Program-made: the position numbers and the translations under genes
Assembly (NCBI GenBank): GCA_013433145.1
Contig: CM024188.1
Span: forward strand, 5,245,001-5,309,000
DNA length: 64,000 nucleotides
Direction: 5' to 3'
Origin: Ascaris suum
Lineage: Eukaryota; Nematoda; Chromadorea; Rhabditida; Ascarididae
The notes under the pieces: model-generated
What the model saw: only the letters and a program-made list of their open reading frames with translations
Databases searched by the model: none
Told to the model about the DNA's origin: nothing
Shown here: piece after piece, positions 1-48,418 of the stretch
How positions within the stretch are numbered: the first letter of the stretch is position 1
Layout of the letters: every line of letters starts with the position of its first letter

Positions 1-3000
1 ACTGTGTAACAATGTTGCTCTAGAAATGGGTTCGGTGAAAGTTCACGCTTTCGACTGACCTTTCATGACGCGCTCATTTAATGCGAATGGAACATTCGTT
101 CTCTTCTTTTGCAAATAAAAGCTAAATGTGACAATTCTCAGGCTCCCTTATCATGATGTCTATCTATGTAATCGTCTAGGAAATTTAGGCATCACAACAA
201 AAAGATGGAATTCTCTATCTTATAAGAAAACGCATTCCATAAGAGCATACTTTGTTCGCTCGAATATAGGCCCCTAAACTGAGAATTGCTTCGAATAGAA
301 GTCGCCCTGCTTGGGAGCCATGAAAAATAGAATGTCGCTTAAGCATAAACGCTCATTTGATTACGGCTTTCTCGAAGATACTCTCCTCCTCTGCGTTTTA
401 TCAAAATCGCAAACGTCGTATGACGCTTGATTCAAGTAATGTAAGCTGATAATTTGTATACGTCCCGCCTGAATTCCTTGCAGCACATGCTGTCTGAAAA
501 AATAACTTCCCGAAGAGAACTGCAAAAATTGGTCGTTTTTTATTTTCAGATGAAGTGATTTAGGACCCAGATTTTTATAAATGACTTCTCTTGCCATCTC
601 TTGTCGAAACAGTGACTGTGATACCAGTTGACGACTCTTTCACCGACAAGGCATGTAAAAATTAAGACATCATGCAGCCTACAGATATTGCCCCAATGTA
701 CATTATTAAAGGATCAGCACCTTTATAGCAGCTTGCCACTTTTAAATTTGGCATTCTTATCTATCAAAGAACAAAACATTCTCGCACCCTAGCAGAAATA
801 TCTTCCGCCTGTAACAATCGATCAAACAACAAAATATCAAAACAAAGCATAGCACTAGACAGGAAAATAATGGAATAACTTGACGCTAAGAAAGCATGCT
901 TTTCATGCATTTTCCGCCCTTTAGCTGGACAATGTTGAAGTGTGTGCTTGTGTCGTGTGCACAGCCTTTCACACATAACATCTATACAGCGTGCACTCCG
1001 CATAGGCACAAACAATTGGTTCGAAAATAATTTTGCAGTTGAAAAGCGGTAAATCAGTAAGCGAACAAAGCCATATACGAAAGCGTTAGTAATATGCTAA
1101 AACGAGGGTACAACCAATTCGGAGCATCTGCACATTTCATTACATACGATTCGATGAAAGCCCATCAACAATCTAAGACCCATTTTATGCATATTTGCCA
1201 TGCCGGTTCTGTCAGCATTTATTGAAGCATTCGAAATGCTATCGCAGAAAACTTCGACAGAATTAAGCGCTGGAAAATTTGGACAATATTACTGAAATTT
1301 TCTGAAAAGGTTAAAATCTGAAGCAGGATTTAAACTTGAGACAAAGAAATTTAAATAATTTTAGCAGAAATTCAAACTGAAATAATCTAATCAAAATATT
1401 TTCAATCGAATTTGAAATATAGACAACCCACCGTATCGACTGAATGCGCAACGCAAGGCAAAATATTTCAATCAATATAGCCAGTCTAGTGTCGTGGAAT
1501 TTTTTATCAAAAACATTAAAAAAAAGAAAGAAAGAAAATGATGTAGAATGACGATTCATTAAAAAGAAAAACTGAAGGTTGATGTATCTGACATGTTGCA
1601 AATAAAGCTTTATGATGTCAAGCTGACTTAATGAGCACAAATCAGCAGGCGGCGTGTAGAATATCGCTAATTTTTGTCACCATAAAAATGTAACTTAAAA
1701 CTTAATACAATCGACGACGCAAAGCTGCATGGAATATAACGTCGTCCTTGAACTGTTAGATAATATGATCGACGTGCAAGAATTTTTATTTATTAGCATA
1801 TAATGAGCAGATAACCATAGAAATATCAAATTTATTGAATAAAAAACTAGACAATCAAATAGGATCGTATAAATTTCAGATGTTTCTCTAGCTTCCTCAA
1901 AGGAACTACGAAAAATATTGAAGGAAAATAGGAGTCACTAATGTTCCTTGATCTCAGCAGTGATGATCTTTTTCAAGGAACATTAAAAAAGATGCTATTC
2001 ACATATTTTATCTATTGCATGTTGACTGCAAAACGTTCGATGTATATAAGAAATTCAGCGCTGTTGTCGACTTATATATTTCAGCCAATTTCGACGGCCA
2101 TTAAAAAATCGTTATTCGTTGAAAATTCTGCGAAGTTACGTCAGTGGAAGCTTATCTGCTAGACAAACCTTTCGAATAAATTAGGCGAAAAAATGCAGAA
2201 AGCAGAAAAAAATGCAGGAAATGTTTCGATATTAATCTTTACATTTGAAAAGAATTAAAAGTCTATATAATTTTGTAGACGTTTTACGAAAATTCCCTCT
2301 GTAGACGACGTTTCACGCCATCGACTCAATGCAATTTTGATTAAATCTTCGCATTTATGAAATATACTCAAATATTTTCATTTTCTCGAAGAAATTTGTT
2401 GGGTATACCGCACGCAAGTGGAACTAGTAGAAACATGAAGCCGGAAATTTCGAAAATTTTGCAAGCTTAAAATGTAAAGAGAGCTGCTTTTTTTTCCTTT
2501 TCATCACCAGAAATTTCTCTGTTGAAACGCTTTGAAAAGTAACAAAAATCGACGTTCTAAAAATATAATTATTACACTTTTTAGTAGAACGTATAAAGGG
2601 CGATTACAAGAAACCAACTGCGAACTGCAACGCGTTCTTTATGCAACAATTTTTGGAGCATTTGCATGGAATTCCGCGGAAATTTAAATCTACGTGCTCC
2701 CGCTTCCTCTCTCTCATTCGACAAGTGCAGCTGTGCGCTCCAACAGCCAGCCAATTCGCTTGCGGCACGGATCACGCCGCCTCCAGCAGCAATCGCAAAC
2801 CGCGCAAATGTGCAATTACCTTTTCCACTGCCCCCCTCCATCGTTGCTACCATTTTATTAATGTTCCCGCCTCAATCCACTATAGCGATAAAATAACGAG
2901 ATTTCAATTTCGACGACTAATTTCTTTTCTTCTCCATCTTCTTTGCATAGTCTGAGATTAATAGAATTGCAGTACTCGGACTGCCGGGTACCACAACACA

Positions 3001-3541
3001 CAGATTAATCGCTACTAAAGAGCTCCGTTTTCTTACACTTTATAGGTTGCGAAACATAGCGCAGCAATGTCGCGACGTAACAAGCGCCCTATTAAGGCGA
3101 AATTTTATTCCACGAATAATGGAGTATTGCGAAACGTTCCTTAGTTGTCGCTTAGGTCACTGCTGATGAATTTCACCAAAGAACTTCCAAATAAATGGCA
3201 AAGGAACTTTTGTTTGAAGAAATTGCAGGTTCGCATGCGATGACGCCTAGCAAATTTGCACGCAGCGCTCAATTGTTTAAACACGTGCAGATCACCTGCT
3301 CGATAGCTGTTCCTGTCATTAAAACACTCAGATAGCTTTCATGTTGCAATTACTTGACACAGGCCTCTAAGCGTATCACAGATATTTCTTTCTGTTTCCA
3401 TGTACCGTTTTGTGTGAATATAAGCCCTAGTGAATGAATCTCTCTGCTGGAGTTTCATGGAAATTAGAAGCACCCTCTCGAATAGAGCCCTTTCTGAATA
3501 TATTAAAAACCTCACCAACGAACACGCGGCATTAGCATCAT

Positions 3542-3544
<3 letters not shown>

Positions 3545-3630
<86 letters not shown>
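3545..3630. repeat. (TA)n microsatellite, 86 bases
   Basis: Uninterrupted AT dinucleotide run in the gene-free region before the MTMR5/13 gene. It creates false Ile-Tyr open frames on both strands. Confidence 0.98.
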
Positions 3631-3633
<3 letters not shown>

Positions 3634-5916
3634 GGCAATATATACATATACATATGCATAGAAAATTGAACGAGAAAAATAGAGTTGTAAGAAAATACAA
3701 CTTTCTCCGTGAAGAGAACTTATTTCGCAAGCCGCGACGAAGAGAAGCTCCTTAGAGATTTCATCGGGCAAGCATGGCAAATGCGTGTGAGTTTACGGAT
3801 AAATAAATATACATTATGCCAATTCTTCTACAAGTTAACAATGTGAATTTTATAAATCTTCGCTGTTTGTTGCTTTTCGTAGGAATATTTGCGAAAAATG
3901 GTTTTTTTTTTTTTTTGCGTGAACATAGGCATGTATGCTTTTCTTTGCTAGTATTACATTTGAAGCCGCGTAAACAAACCACAACTCTGGATTCGGGGAA
4001 ACTGTAATTGTTCTGCGGGGGCAACGCTGCACTTAACCTGACATCCTTGACATAACAGCCTAGATTTTAGCGACCGCAAACCGTAAACTTTAAAATACAA
4101 TCAGGAAGCTCCACAATTTCCGATTAAAAAAGTTTTCCTCGCTCTATTCAGCAAAGGATTTAAAGGTGGAGATCGTTCAAGCAATTAAGCTTCCCGAGTT
4201 ATACGTCTTAAATGCGTTGCATGCTCCGTACTTTTAAAGGCTACTCTTTAAGCCGTTCGAGGATTTACCTAAACTTTTATGCGTAATAGTGGGTGGTCTC
4301 ATGCAAAAATTGTGACCAAAATATCGGTCTTAAATTTACACTATGGTACGATGAGGACTCTTTTAGTGAAAAAGGCGTGCGGAAGTTTAACAGCGTCATA
4401 AGGATCATGTATAACTCTTGTCCCCATTGCGTGACTGTGCACCTAATGTCTTTGCTTTTTCTTATCACCTAAAGCATTTTGATCTCCGAATAATCTGTGG
4501 GTCTGCGTTTAATTAATACCGGCTTCACACTGCTTCGTTTGTTTGGTTTTATATTTTGAGCGTTGTTTATTTCGCTTGCAAAATAAACATTTCACAATAA
4601 CAACAAAAACAAACTACAATAACAATAGCAATTACTCCTTACGCTCCTGAAAAAAAAAAGAAAGGAGAAGGAAAAAAAAACGCAGCATTAAGAATGCTTG
4701 TCAATATGGAGTCACTTGTGGAGCCCTTTAAATGAAACGAATCGAAAAGTGTACAGACAATTGAAGTGATCCGAATTTCACCGTTGACCTCTTACTTTAT
4801 GAGTTAGAAATAAGAAAATAATTCTGAAAAATATTAACGTTTATGTCTTTAAAACAGCTTAGGGAAAGAACGACGGCAAGCTCGAGTCAACCAAGCTTTT
4901 CTTAGGTAACCACACAGCTTATGCTTTATTTACCGCTGTTGCACTAAGCTCACATTATTGGTTCCTTTGACTTCAACTGGAGAGGGCATTTCGCGAAGGG
5001 GGAAGGAGAAGATGACGCGTGACGAGAGGGCATATCGTGCTGAAGGAAGCATGGAAAGTGCAATATCGCACTCCACGTTCTATGGGTCGACTAGAGTCAC
5101 AACAGGCAACTATCAATGTCCAAACAGCTCAGTGAAACTTCGCACATAAACAGCTCATATATCTACACACTGTCTATAGCATTAACGTGAAGTAGTGTCA
5201 CGGCAAAAAAATATCGCAAACGAGAGACCAAGTTTTGCAGTACGTAAAAATGAATCCCTATAAAGGTTTTAAGATCGAGTCATTATTCATGCTAAAAAAA
5301 AAAGTGGAATGCAAGAATTCGTCATGCAAGCAGACTTAATTAAGACGAAATATTCCACCTATGGAGGTAATACACTCCTCAAAATGCGTACTTTAAAGGA
5401 TGCAGCTAACATTAAAAACAACCTAGTGGAAATGATAACAACCTTGCTATAATAGTTGCAATAAAAATAAATAAATAAAAATCTTGCTTAAAAGAGAAGT
5501 GAAAACTTTTCGCACATCAAAAACTCGCAAATATAAACGAACTGTCACACACAATAATCGTCAATAAAATATTCGTCGAATTTTTTTTTTTTTTTTTATT
5601 GTGCTGTATACGTTTAACAACCCTAAGAAATTTTTGAAATTCACTACTCGCGTTGAGATATCAAAACGTCGCATGAGTAATCGCAATCGTCCCTTTGGAG
5701 AATCGAAAAGCTCGCCTCTAAGAAGGTGTAAACTTTCAGCGTTTTTTTTTCTTCCTCTCAATCATATCACTAAATAAAGGGTTCGATGAGAACATTTGTT
5801 ACAAAGATGTGGCGTAACGTCACAAATGTTTTTTCTTTGCAAAAAAATGAGAAACGCATCTGGCGTAGAAATCTTTGCAATGACCATTTTATTCGTTGCA
5901 ATTCGAGTGATCGATG

Positions 5917-5918
<2 letters not shown>

Positions 5919-5946
<28 letters not shown>
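5919..5946. repeat. (GT)n microsatellite, 28 bases
   Basis: Fourteen GT units, followed shortly by a T tract, in the gene-free 5' region. Confidence 0.97.
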
Positions 5947-5948
<2 letters not shown>

Positions 5949-6672
5949 TACTGCTGTTTCTGTGTTTTTTTTTTTTTTTTTTGCATATTGTATGTCTTTT
6001 TTTTTTCTCTTGACAGCTGTTGTTAGCCGTAATATCGGATACTATAGTGAGACAGTGGCACGATTCGTTTAAATGTATTATCTCTTTGCAAATATACTCG
6101 TAAAAGAAATCACGATTTTTTTAGCTGACTACTAATCTTAAGTATGACCTCTGCATATCGTTGACTCATTTCTAAAATTTTTAGCGCTTGAAAGAGCCTC
6201 AGTTATTTTTCTTTCCTTTTTAACCACTGTTATTCTATTAAAATAAAGATGCGAAGATGCTGATCGACGAAAAAACCTGTTTTTTTTTCTCCTTAGGAAC
6301 ACGCAAATAACATTTATTGATTCAAGATCTATCCAACCTATAAGTGGTCGCAAAGTTTCTTCTGATCTTCATACTATAAAGTATGCAATTAATACTGGAG
6401 GCATATTTTGAAGTGTTGCTTTTTGAATTCGTATGTTTTCATACGTTTATTGATGTTTATCTTAAGTTGTTTTAGTTGCTCGTTGATGTGATTACATTTA
6501 ACGCCGAATTTTTTTAAAATTATTAATTTCCTTGCTTTTGTGTTTTCTGTTTCCTTAAAGGATTTATCGGTATGGCGAATTTGGTTGATTCACTCAATCG
6601 TTTTTTTTTTTGTCAAAAGATTATCCAAAGAGACAGCATTTAAGGGGTAATGCGGAGTAAGTGAGGCGTACG

Positions 6673-34387
<27,715 letters not shown>

Positions 34388-37300
34388 GCGTCTACGTTTA
34401 TAGGAGCTATTTCCCAGATCTGATTCCTCTTCGTTGGCATTTATTATTTTACTCTGTTTGTATTTAAATCTGAAAGTGTCAGCTTTCCTAATGCACGATT
34501 GCCGGGTTATTTATTATGTTTCTGAGTCTATTAGGTCAGCTGAATAGTTGATTGTTAATGTTAGCGCTTAATAGGCTGATTTATCGTTGTGGTTTATCTT
34601 AGTAAGCGGGGGGATTCTCATGCTTTTCTGAGCGCATTTTCTTCTCGTATTTTTTTTGTATATTGAGTTACTGCAATAGGGTTTCCTGTGTTTCTTAATG
34701 CACAAATCATTGTTTGTTGATTTGTTTAACTGAGCTCAGCGACGATGTTCTATTAAAACGATGTGCAGTCAGTTGATCGTTGTGGTAAACTGGTCGCACA
34801 TCTAATTTCCATGCTTTGTTCTTAAGGGTCATCGATTGGCCCTAAATTTTTGTATGCATGGTTGTTTCGAACGGTGAGGAGAAAATTCCTTAAACAGGAA
34901 ACCATAGTAGGAGGTTGGGAAATGTTGTGTTTGAACTTCTGCACTTCGTTTAATGTTTCGCAGCGGTCATTCATAATCGCTGCTAAACATTCGGAAGAAA
35001 AAGGTATTGGGGAAGCGTGTATCAGTGTAGCTTTGTTTGTTCCTCCTAAAATACGTTAGATGGCATCATTCGGCGCTTGCGATTCTCTTGGTGGCTTTCG
35101 ATGGCACCGCACTTCATGTTGTACTATTAGCTTGTAGCCTTTGATTGGCAATTCCAATGCGGGATTTCTTCGAAGGGTCCGGCTGTGCATTTATCCAAGA
35201 TTAAGCATTTCGGTCGCTCGTCCTTTGCTAGAATAGGGCAAGGTGGACTTTGGCCGAATACTGGAATGAACTTTATGGGAACTTGACCCAGATGACCACT
35301 TATCATCATATTCTTGCTAGTGTCTATGTGCGCAATCTAGCTAAGAACGCTTTCTTCGCTGAAAAAAAGTTGTATGTGACGCAAGTAACTTCATCATTTC
35401 TGTCTTGTGCAGTCGCATTTGTTTTTATCCTCGATATGTGCAAAATTTTCACCATCTCTCTGTGATTTCAGTAGCGTTAGCAGTTTCATGCCCACGTCCG
35501 GCACATGTTGCAGTTCAGTCCCATTACGAATTAAGAGTGCAAAGTTATTGTGTTATAAATAGACTCTGCTCGTACCGACGGATTTTTCGGAGTGCGTCGT
35601 GTGTGGTCGTGGTTTTAGGCGATACGACGACTTAAACTGCGCAGATCGATTAGAGGACCGTAATGGAGCGAATCGTTTTTGTTTGTGTTGAACTTGTCGA
35701 TGATACGATTGGGCGGTGAGTATCAGTTAATGTAGTTTCGAGGGAGCCTGGCTGATGTAAAAAGCCGCAGTTACGCCTAGTGGGTTCACATTTGAAAAAA
35801 CTGACGATTCGCTGTGGTGTTTAGTTTTTATATTGGGGATCGTCGCGAGAAATTAATGCAGTTTCGGCTTATATTGAAAATCAAGGCGTTTATGTAAATA
35901 TAACAATCGGAAGATCTGTTTGACTGTTTGATGGTGAGCATCAGGAATGATCTGAATTGGCTTATGTTTAGACGTGTGCACCTCATTTTATAGGACAAAT
36001 GCCCTCTCCACTGCCAATTTTTTTTCTCACGATTTTTCTGTTATGAGACTTTGCTTTTTATAATTGTTTTTACGCACGAGCACGCCTGTCAAGTGGTAAC
36101 TGTAGGGGTTTATAAATGCAGCTGCAGGTGCGTGCCCGCCTTTCCTGCTCTACCATTATCGTTCCTCGACGTTATAGCAGTGACAATTCAACGAACCTTC
36201 TCGACGGTTTCTTTGTCGAGTATAGATCTAGTAATCTTTTCAGATGTATTCCATAGTGTTTTTTCGGAGATTCGAATCTTTTCCTATATTTTATTAAGTG
36301 ATAGTGAATATAATCTGCAAAATGTTTGCTATTTGTTGTGCTTGGAGTGCTCAGATGATCAAGGTGGCTAATGAAGAACTGTAATCCGCTAGGATGGCCT
36401 TCGTCACCCACTCCTAGGCGACCGTCTCAAACGCGGTGATTCCGTTGTTACTTTTTAAAGGTGGACGGGAAATTGCCGTAAAACGTTTTACCGTCAAAGT
36501 TCAGTAACGGAGGTTTTGGGCAGGTGGGTGCGGAAAATTCTTTCGAGGTGCCGAGAATTTCGCCCTTTTCTTCCGCTCCGGGATATCATATGAAGGCGGA
36601 TGGAGATCGGAGATTTCAATTGATCAACAATTAATTTTTGGCGTTGTCGTGCCCGCAATCCCTCACTGCTAAAGTTTGACGGTGATTTTAGGGTTTGCGA
36701 ATTATGAAAATGTGTAGATTCCTTATCATCTTGGTGCGTCAAGCGTGATAGCGTTAAATTTGCGATATGGAAAGTTGCAGAAATACGATAACACTCGCAA
36801 AGTGAAGCCGTTTTCGTCAATCTCCATATTTTACCCCATAGAAATAAACTTCCAGGTGTCGCATCCCTTCGGGCGGTTTTTCCAAATCCTGTCGAATTGA
36901 AATCTCATCGTTTCTTGTCATCATTCTTTCCTCGTTTGTACTGTTCGTTCGGTTTTACGCTTTTGTTGTACAATAAAGTCGAAGCGTTGCCATGTTCGAG
37001 TGTTTTTATTGGTTTTCCGTAATCCGGTACAGTGGTTGGGCATTTCGTCATAATATTTTAACGTGTTTCACAATCATCCAGACTAAGCTTGTGGTCTGCA
37101 CTTGCCTCATCCACATGCATTCCATCGAATTGGATTTCGCAGCAGCTTTAACGGAACATCCATCGCAAAAGTTCGAGCATCACACTGGTTGATGCAAAAG
37201 ACCGAGGAAATGCGAAATGTTGGACGTCACGTTTTAGAAAGGTGCAAGAACGAGTTGGGTCGACGAAAAAGGAGGGTCGTACCGTTGACAGACAAGATCA

Positions 37301-37454
37301 CTTTATTCTTTCCGGTTGATCTGTAAGGTATACCAGTCGGTCATAGATCAAGCGGGAACAGTGCACCGTACAAGGCAAGTCAAAGCGTACAGACAGATCA
37401 GTCGTCTCCCCAGTATGGTCCGCGTGAGGTTGGCCTTAAGCAGAATCGGGAGGA

Positions 37455-37462
37455 TATAAAAG
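37455..37462 (+). promoter_or_regulatory. TATA-box-like element in the 34-42 kb intergenic region
   Basis: TATAAAAG lies in a locally GC-richer patch. About 130 bases downstream an ATG opens MSAIEAMFATLLY, followed by a GTATGA donor-like site. No convincing downstream exon was found, so this is only a promoter-like signal. Confidence 0.2.
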
Positions 37463-40400
37463 GATCAGACGCGCTCATGTATTCATTCCAGCTTCTAGAG
37501 TGGTCTTAAAACCTGGTGGGCCTATGTGTGGTGACTGGAGTGCGCGAGGTGATCGACGGCAGCGCGGAGTCCGACTGCGGAATCATGTCAGCGATCGAAG
37601 CTATGTTTGCCACCTTATTGTATAAGTATGACATTTAGTCTCTTGAGATCCCCAAATGTGATCTTAATTTGTCCTGCCATGTGATCTTAATTTCCCTGCT
37701 GTTCAAGAAAGCAGTTAATCTGCACTTTGCTGATCTCCCTTACAAATGGATCAAATTTAGCGCTTCATTTCTTGCACCTTTGGCTTGTCGTCATTGCAAC
37801 ATCTCACCTCTCCTCAAATTTTGATACACATGAATGAACAAGCGCATCTAACCGTGATTATGCGCCAGGAGAGGCTAGCCACATCTTCGTGGTTAATAGG
37901 TCATGTAGAGTCGTATATGACTGTGTTTCATGGCGTTCTTACATGTTCCTATGGATGCTTATTGTAACTGCTGGCTTGTTACTCGCACCTGCTATACTGT
38001 TCCTTTATTTTGTGTTGCAGCATATGTGGGTATTCATGCACGCATCCATATTTGGAAACAAAATTTTGGTTGAAACAGTTGGAGAGATGGACGACCAGTG
38101 TTTTTCATTCGATAAAAGCCGACAGAAATTCCTGCTTCGAAGCGAAATTCTATTAAGAAGTGTTTGTTAGCAGGATAGGGTGGAACTTGCTTGATCAGCA
38201 CAGCCACACTTCAGTAATTCTGTTGCAGTAGGATCACCAAATAGATAACTTAATCAGGATAATTGACGCGAATGCATCCAAATAATCAAAAAACTTCGGC
38301 CCTAGTCGAGTAGGGCACTGAGGGACTTGCAGACGATTGGTGCTGTGAAAACAGCCTAGAAGGGAAAGCTTCGAAACCAACGTGAGGAGAAAGTGTGATG
38401 TGGGAAAGCCAATTAGAGGCGTATGCTTCAAGGAATTGAGCAATGCGACGTTACTAATAAAACCTTTATTTTGCTATTGTTAACTTGTTTCCACATCTCC
38501 AATTGCAAATTACTTTCTCGACTCAATGTGCCAGTGAGTCAAATAGTGCACATATCGAGTGTCATTTCGAACGACGCGTCATGTTAGATGCCGAATGCTT
38601 ATATTCGAAGATAGAAGACCTGAACTGCGGGACGGGAGACTCGTGCCACTGAAAACCTCCCGAAACGGACTGATGCTCAGCGAGACCTATAAACGATGGA
38701 ACATGGAATTCGCTAATCGCAAGTGAGAATTCATTTTGTACAACTGTGACATCGAGAGGCGCACTTTCGAAAGGTTTTTGTAAAAAAAATCTCAGTTAAG
38801 GCTTCACATGAGGCAACCAGCAACGCCAATTTGACCAGCATTCCGTACCAAAGAGAGGGGCGGGGGGGGGGGGGGGAAGGGACGATCCCAAGGCATATCC
38901 TCTTCAACTACAGAGCTTCAAGGAAATTAACCGTACTTACAAGCAAACCAAAGACGTCGTGGATATTCCTCTAGCTGTTTAGACGTTCTACTCTTTCAAA
39001 GGGTTCTAAATAAACTATGCAGCCAAATTACCTTGCGATCTTTTTGATGTCAAAACTTGTTATTCATTAGTCGAGAATGACTAGAAACCTGAAAATTGCA
39101 TATTTGAATTTGCTCGCTAAAACTTCCCACCTATGAACTCTTAATCTTTTCACCCTGTATGAGCACGCAGAACGATCGAAAAGCGGAATTACTGATAAGG
39201 CACCAAGTTATGCGCGAATGTTCTGCTCAGACGATTCCAAAAGGAAATAGTATGGGTTTTGAGTACAAACACATCGAGAAGTTTCATTTAAAAATGAAAA
39301 GCTCGTCTGTCTACAGTGTATGAGAGCTCTGATAAATCTGTAGAAGAATCGAGAGAGTTTGATACGAAAATCGATACCGAAATTCTTCTTTCGAGGATAA
39401 CTTTCTCGATTCTGATCCGATTTCAACATTTACATTATATTCAACTCTATATGGCTACAAAGTTTACGGATTTCTGGAAATATTGACACCACATCCGAAA
39501 ATTTTTAGAACCTCGGTAATGAGCAAAAATGATTTTTTTTTGGCAGTATCTTTCCTTTAAAATATATTGTAGTGCATTCTCAACATGCAGTTAAACTGTG
39601 CGTATATAATGCTGCACATCTGCCCACTTAAATATATACTACACTACACGAAACGCAATTTCCATCACGAAATACCTATACACTTCGATGTTGTACCCGC
39701 ATACTTGTACTTGTACATCTGTATAGTCCACTAAGATACATACTTATGTTGTTGACGCACAGTGAAGAAACCAGAATAGCAGGCCAGTCATTCAAATCGC
39801 GAACGGCTCCTGTGTTGCCCCACACACGACTCGCTCGCGGTCGACAAGAAAACTTACCTTCAATTGAACGTGGGAAAAGTGAATTTCAATAAAACGACTG
39901 AAAATTACGAAAATTGGGGAAAAAACCTCTGTGACTTTCAAAAGAAAGGTTGGAAACGAAACCCTGAGTCGCATAATATTAATGAAACCGGAAAACTTAA
40001 AAACCTGCAGAAGAAATCCTTCTTTATTAAATTAAATGAAAAAGCACGCCAGGGAAACGCATGGCACGAACTTTTTATTGCAGTCCACCACATATCATTT
40101 CGTTGCCTAAATGAACAAAAATAATGACAAAGTGACTCATATTGCATATTCCTATGAAATCCATTCGGTCTACTATTCATGAATCGAAAACATAAAATGT
40201 CTCTTTGAGGTAAAATATATTTTTAGCATTTTGCTATCGTAGCTTTTATGAGACGCGAGTTGAAGGTACTAGGATGGCATATACACGCAGCATTTAGGAG
40301 GGAGGAAGGGGGGGGGGGAGGGAGGGTTGATGAAATACGGAATTCCTTGGGCGAAACGAAAGTAGTAGAGAGTTTTGGAATTTTCGTCACTTGAAATTGC

Positions 40401-41661
40401 TTTCCGGGTAAACGCTGTTAAATATCTATTCGCGATTGCAGATTTCGAAGAAGTTCATTGATGTCATTCTCTCGTAACCGCTCCACTTATTGACTTTTGC
40501 TTGTTAAATGAGTGCTGTTGATGATGCGTTGAAGTTTTTTCGAGGTGAAAACATTCGAAAAGATTTTCGTTGCTTGAGTTCATTTATCAAAATTTTTGCT
40601 AACAAATATGTCTTGCTAATAAAAAAGTACAGAGCATTACACAAATTCTATCATTTCACGTAGTGATAAGAATATCCGTCGGCGATTATTTGCAAGCAGT
40701 TGACTTTTATTTCGTTCACTGCTCTCGATCTTAATGGGAAATTTTATTCAAATTGTTTAAATAAGTAGAACATGCTTTAAATGTTCATTTGAATATACTT
40801 CTTTTTTTAGTACAAAACGACTTTTTCTAAAATCGGCTCCATCGCAATAAAAATTGCTCTTAAAATGAAATGCGAACAGAAAGAGGCTCTAATTGAAAAA
40901 AATGAAATTCACTGAAGCAAGATTAAAGTTTCTTATTAGAAAGTCCACTTTGAAATTGCAAAACTGAGTGGAGATTAAAGCACGAACTCATTTCGATGCT
41001 TTTTTAGCGCTTTATTTGACTGGAGATATATTTTTGTGGAAAGCAATACTCACACTCCAAAGTTCAGAATAAGGAGCGAGGAGAAAAGGGACAAGATAAA
41101 TGCCTGGGAGAGAGGGCAGATTGGGAAAAGGGGGGCGGAAGAAATGGAAGGGGCGGTTATGAGGGGGAGCTATTTTTTTCCACTTGAGAAATTTTATTTT
41201 CGTGGAAAAATTTTAACAGCGCCATTCCAGATGCCATCAAGCTGAACTTTTACTCCAAGTGACAGCCTTTCAAAGAGAATACATAGAAGACGGTAGGAAA
41301 GGCAGCAGTTGCAAACTTGATTCGGCTCTCTAAATCTCTAGTTCCCACTTGGAAATTTTTCGGTAAGTAAATCTTTTGCAAAGCAAATAAAAGAAATGAG
41401 TCACCATTATGTAAAATTACTCTGTCGTAACTGTTTCACTTTTCAAACGATGAGACAAATATGCTTGTATTTAAGGTGCGACGTGTTAACCAGATGATCC
41501 GAAAACGCCTATCTATATAACCCTGCAGTGCAGTTTCGCAACTGAGCGAATGGTTGTGGGCATCCGATGAAAGAAGTCACAACAACGATGATCACATAGA
41601 AGCCAACCTGCTTCATTTGCTGTGCTAGTGGCAAAGGACACTGGATGGTAAAATTTCTATT

Positions 41662-41687
41662 TTCCATATGAAAATATCCATATGGAA
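41662..41687. repeat. Perfect 9-base inverted repeat (hairpin) 3' of the CHK-like gene
   Basis: TTCCATATG at 41662-41670 and its exact reverse complement at 41679-41687 enclose an 8-base loop. This is 65-90 bases past the stop codon of the CHK-like gene, so it may lie in its 3' UTR. A TATAAA-type poly(A) signal variant on the minus strand lies at 41696-41701, between stop and hairpin. Confidence 0.7.
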
Positions 41688-41751
41688 GTAAAGTGTTTAT
41701 AAAGCAAAAGTATTACCAGTGAATGGAAGAGAAAAGATTGTTAAGAAACAA

Positions 41752-48418
<6,667 letters not shown>

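Larger units (their letters stand above)
1..6672. other. Gene-free stretch upstream of the MTMR5/13 gene
   Basis: I found no exon chain or recognisable product. The stretch is AT-rich with homopolymer A/T tracts, one (TA)n and one (GT)n array. A GC-richer island lies at about 2680-2870 and is open on both strands. A minus-strand ORF at 361-597 starts MAREVIYKNLGPKSLH but has no homology I know and no supporting splice context. Confidence 0.6.
34388..41751. other. Intergenic region between convergent MTMR5/13 and CHK-like genes
   Basis: No supported gene. Candidate signals are weak: a TATAAAAG at 37455, a 93-codon plus-strand frame at 37889-38170 with a hydrophobic run (LIVTAGLLLAPAILFLYFVL), and scattered short frames. 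Purine-rich and G-run tracts occur at about 38855-38880, 40300-40330 and 41070-41170. I see no RNA gene or transposon. Confidence 0.6.

Noticed and set aside
3339..3780. Several 70-106 codon frames rich in Ile-Tyr on both strands (also at 7142, 33782 and 46734)
   Set aside because: They are produced by the (TA)n arrays, which read as Ile-Tyr repeats in any alternating frame.
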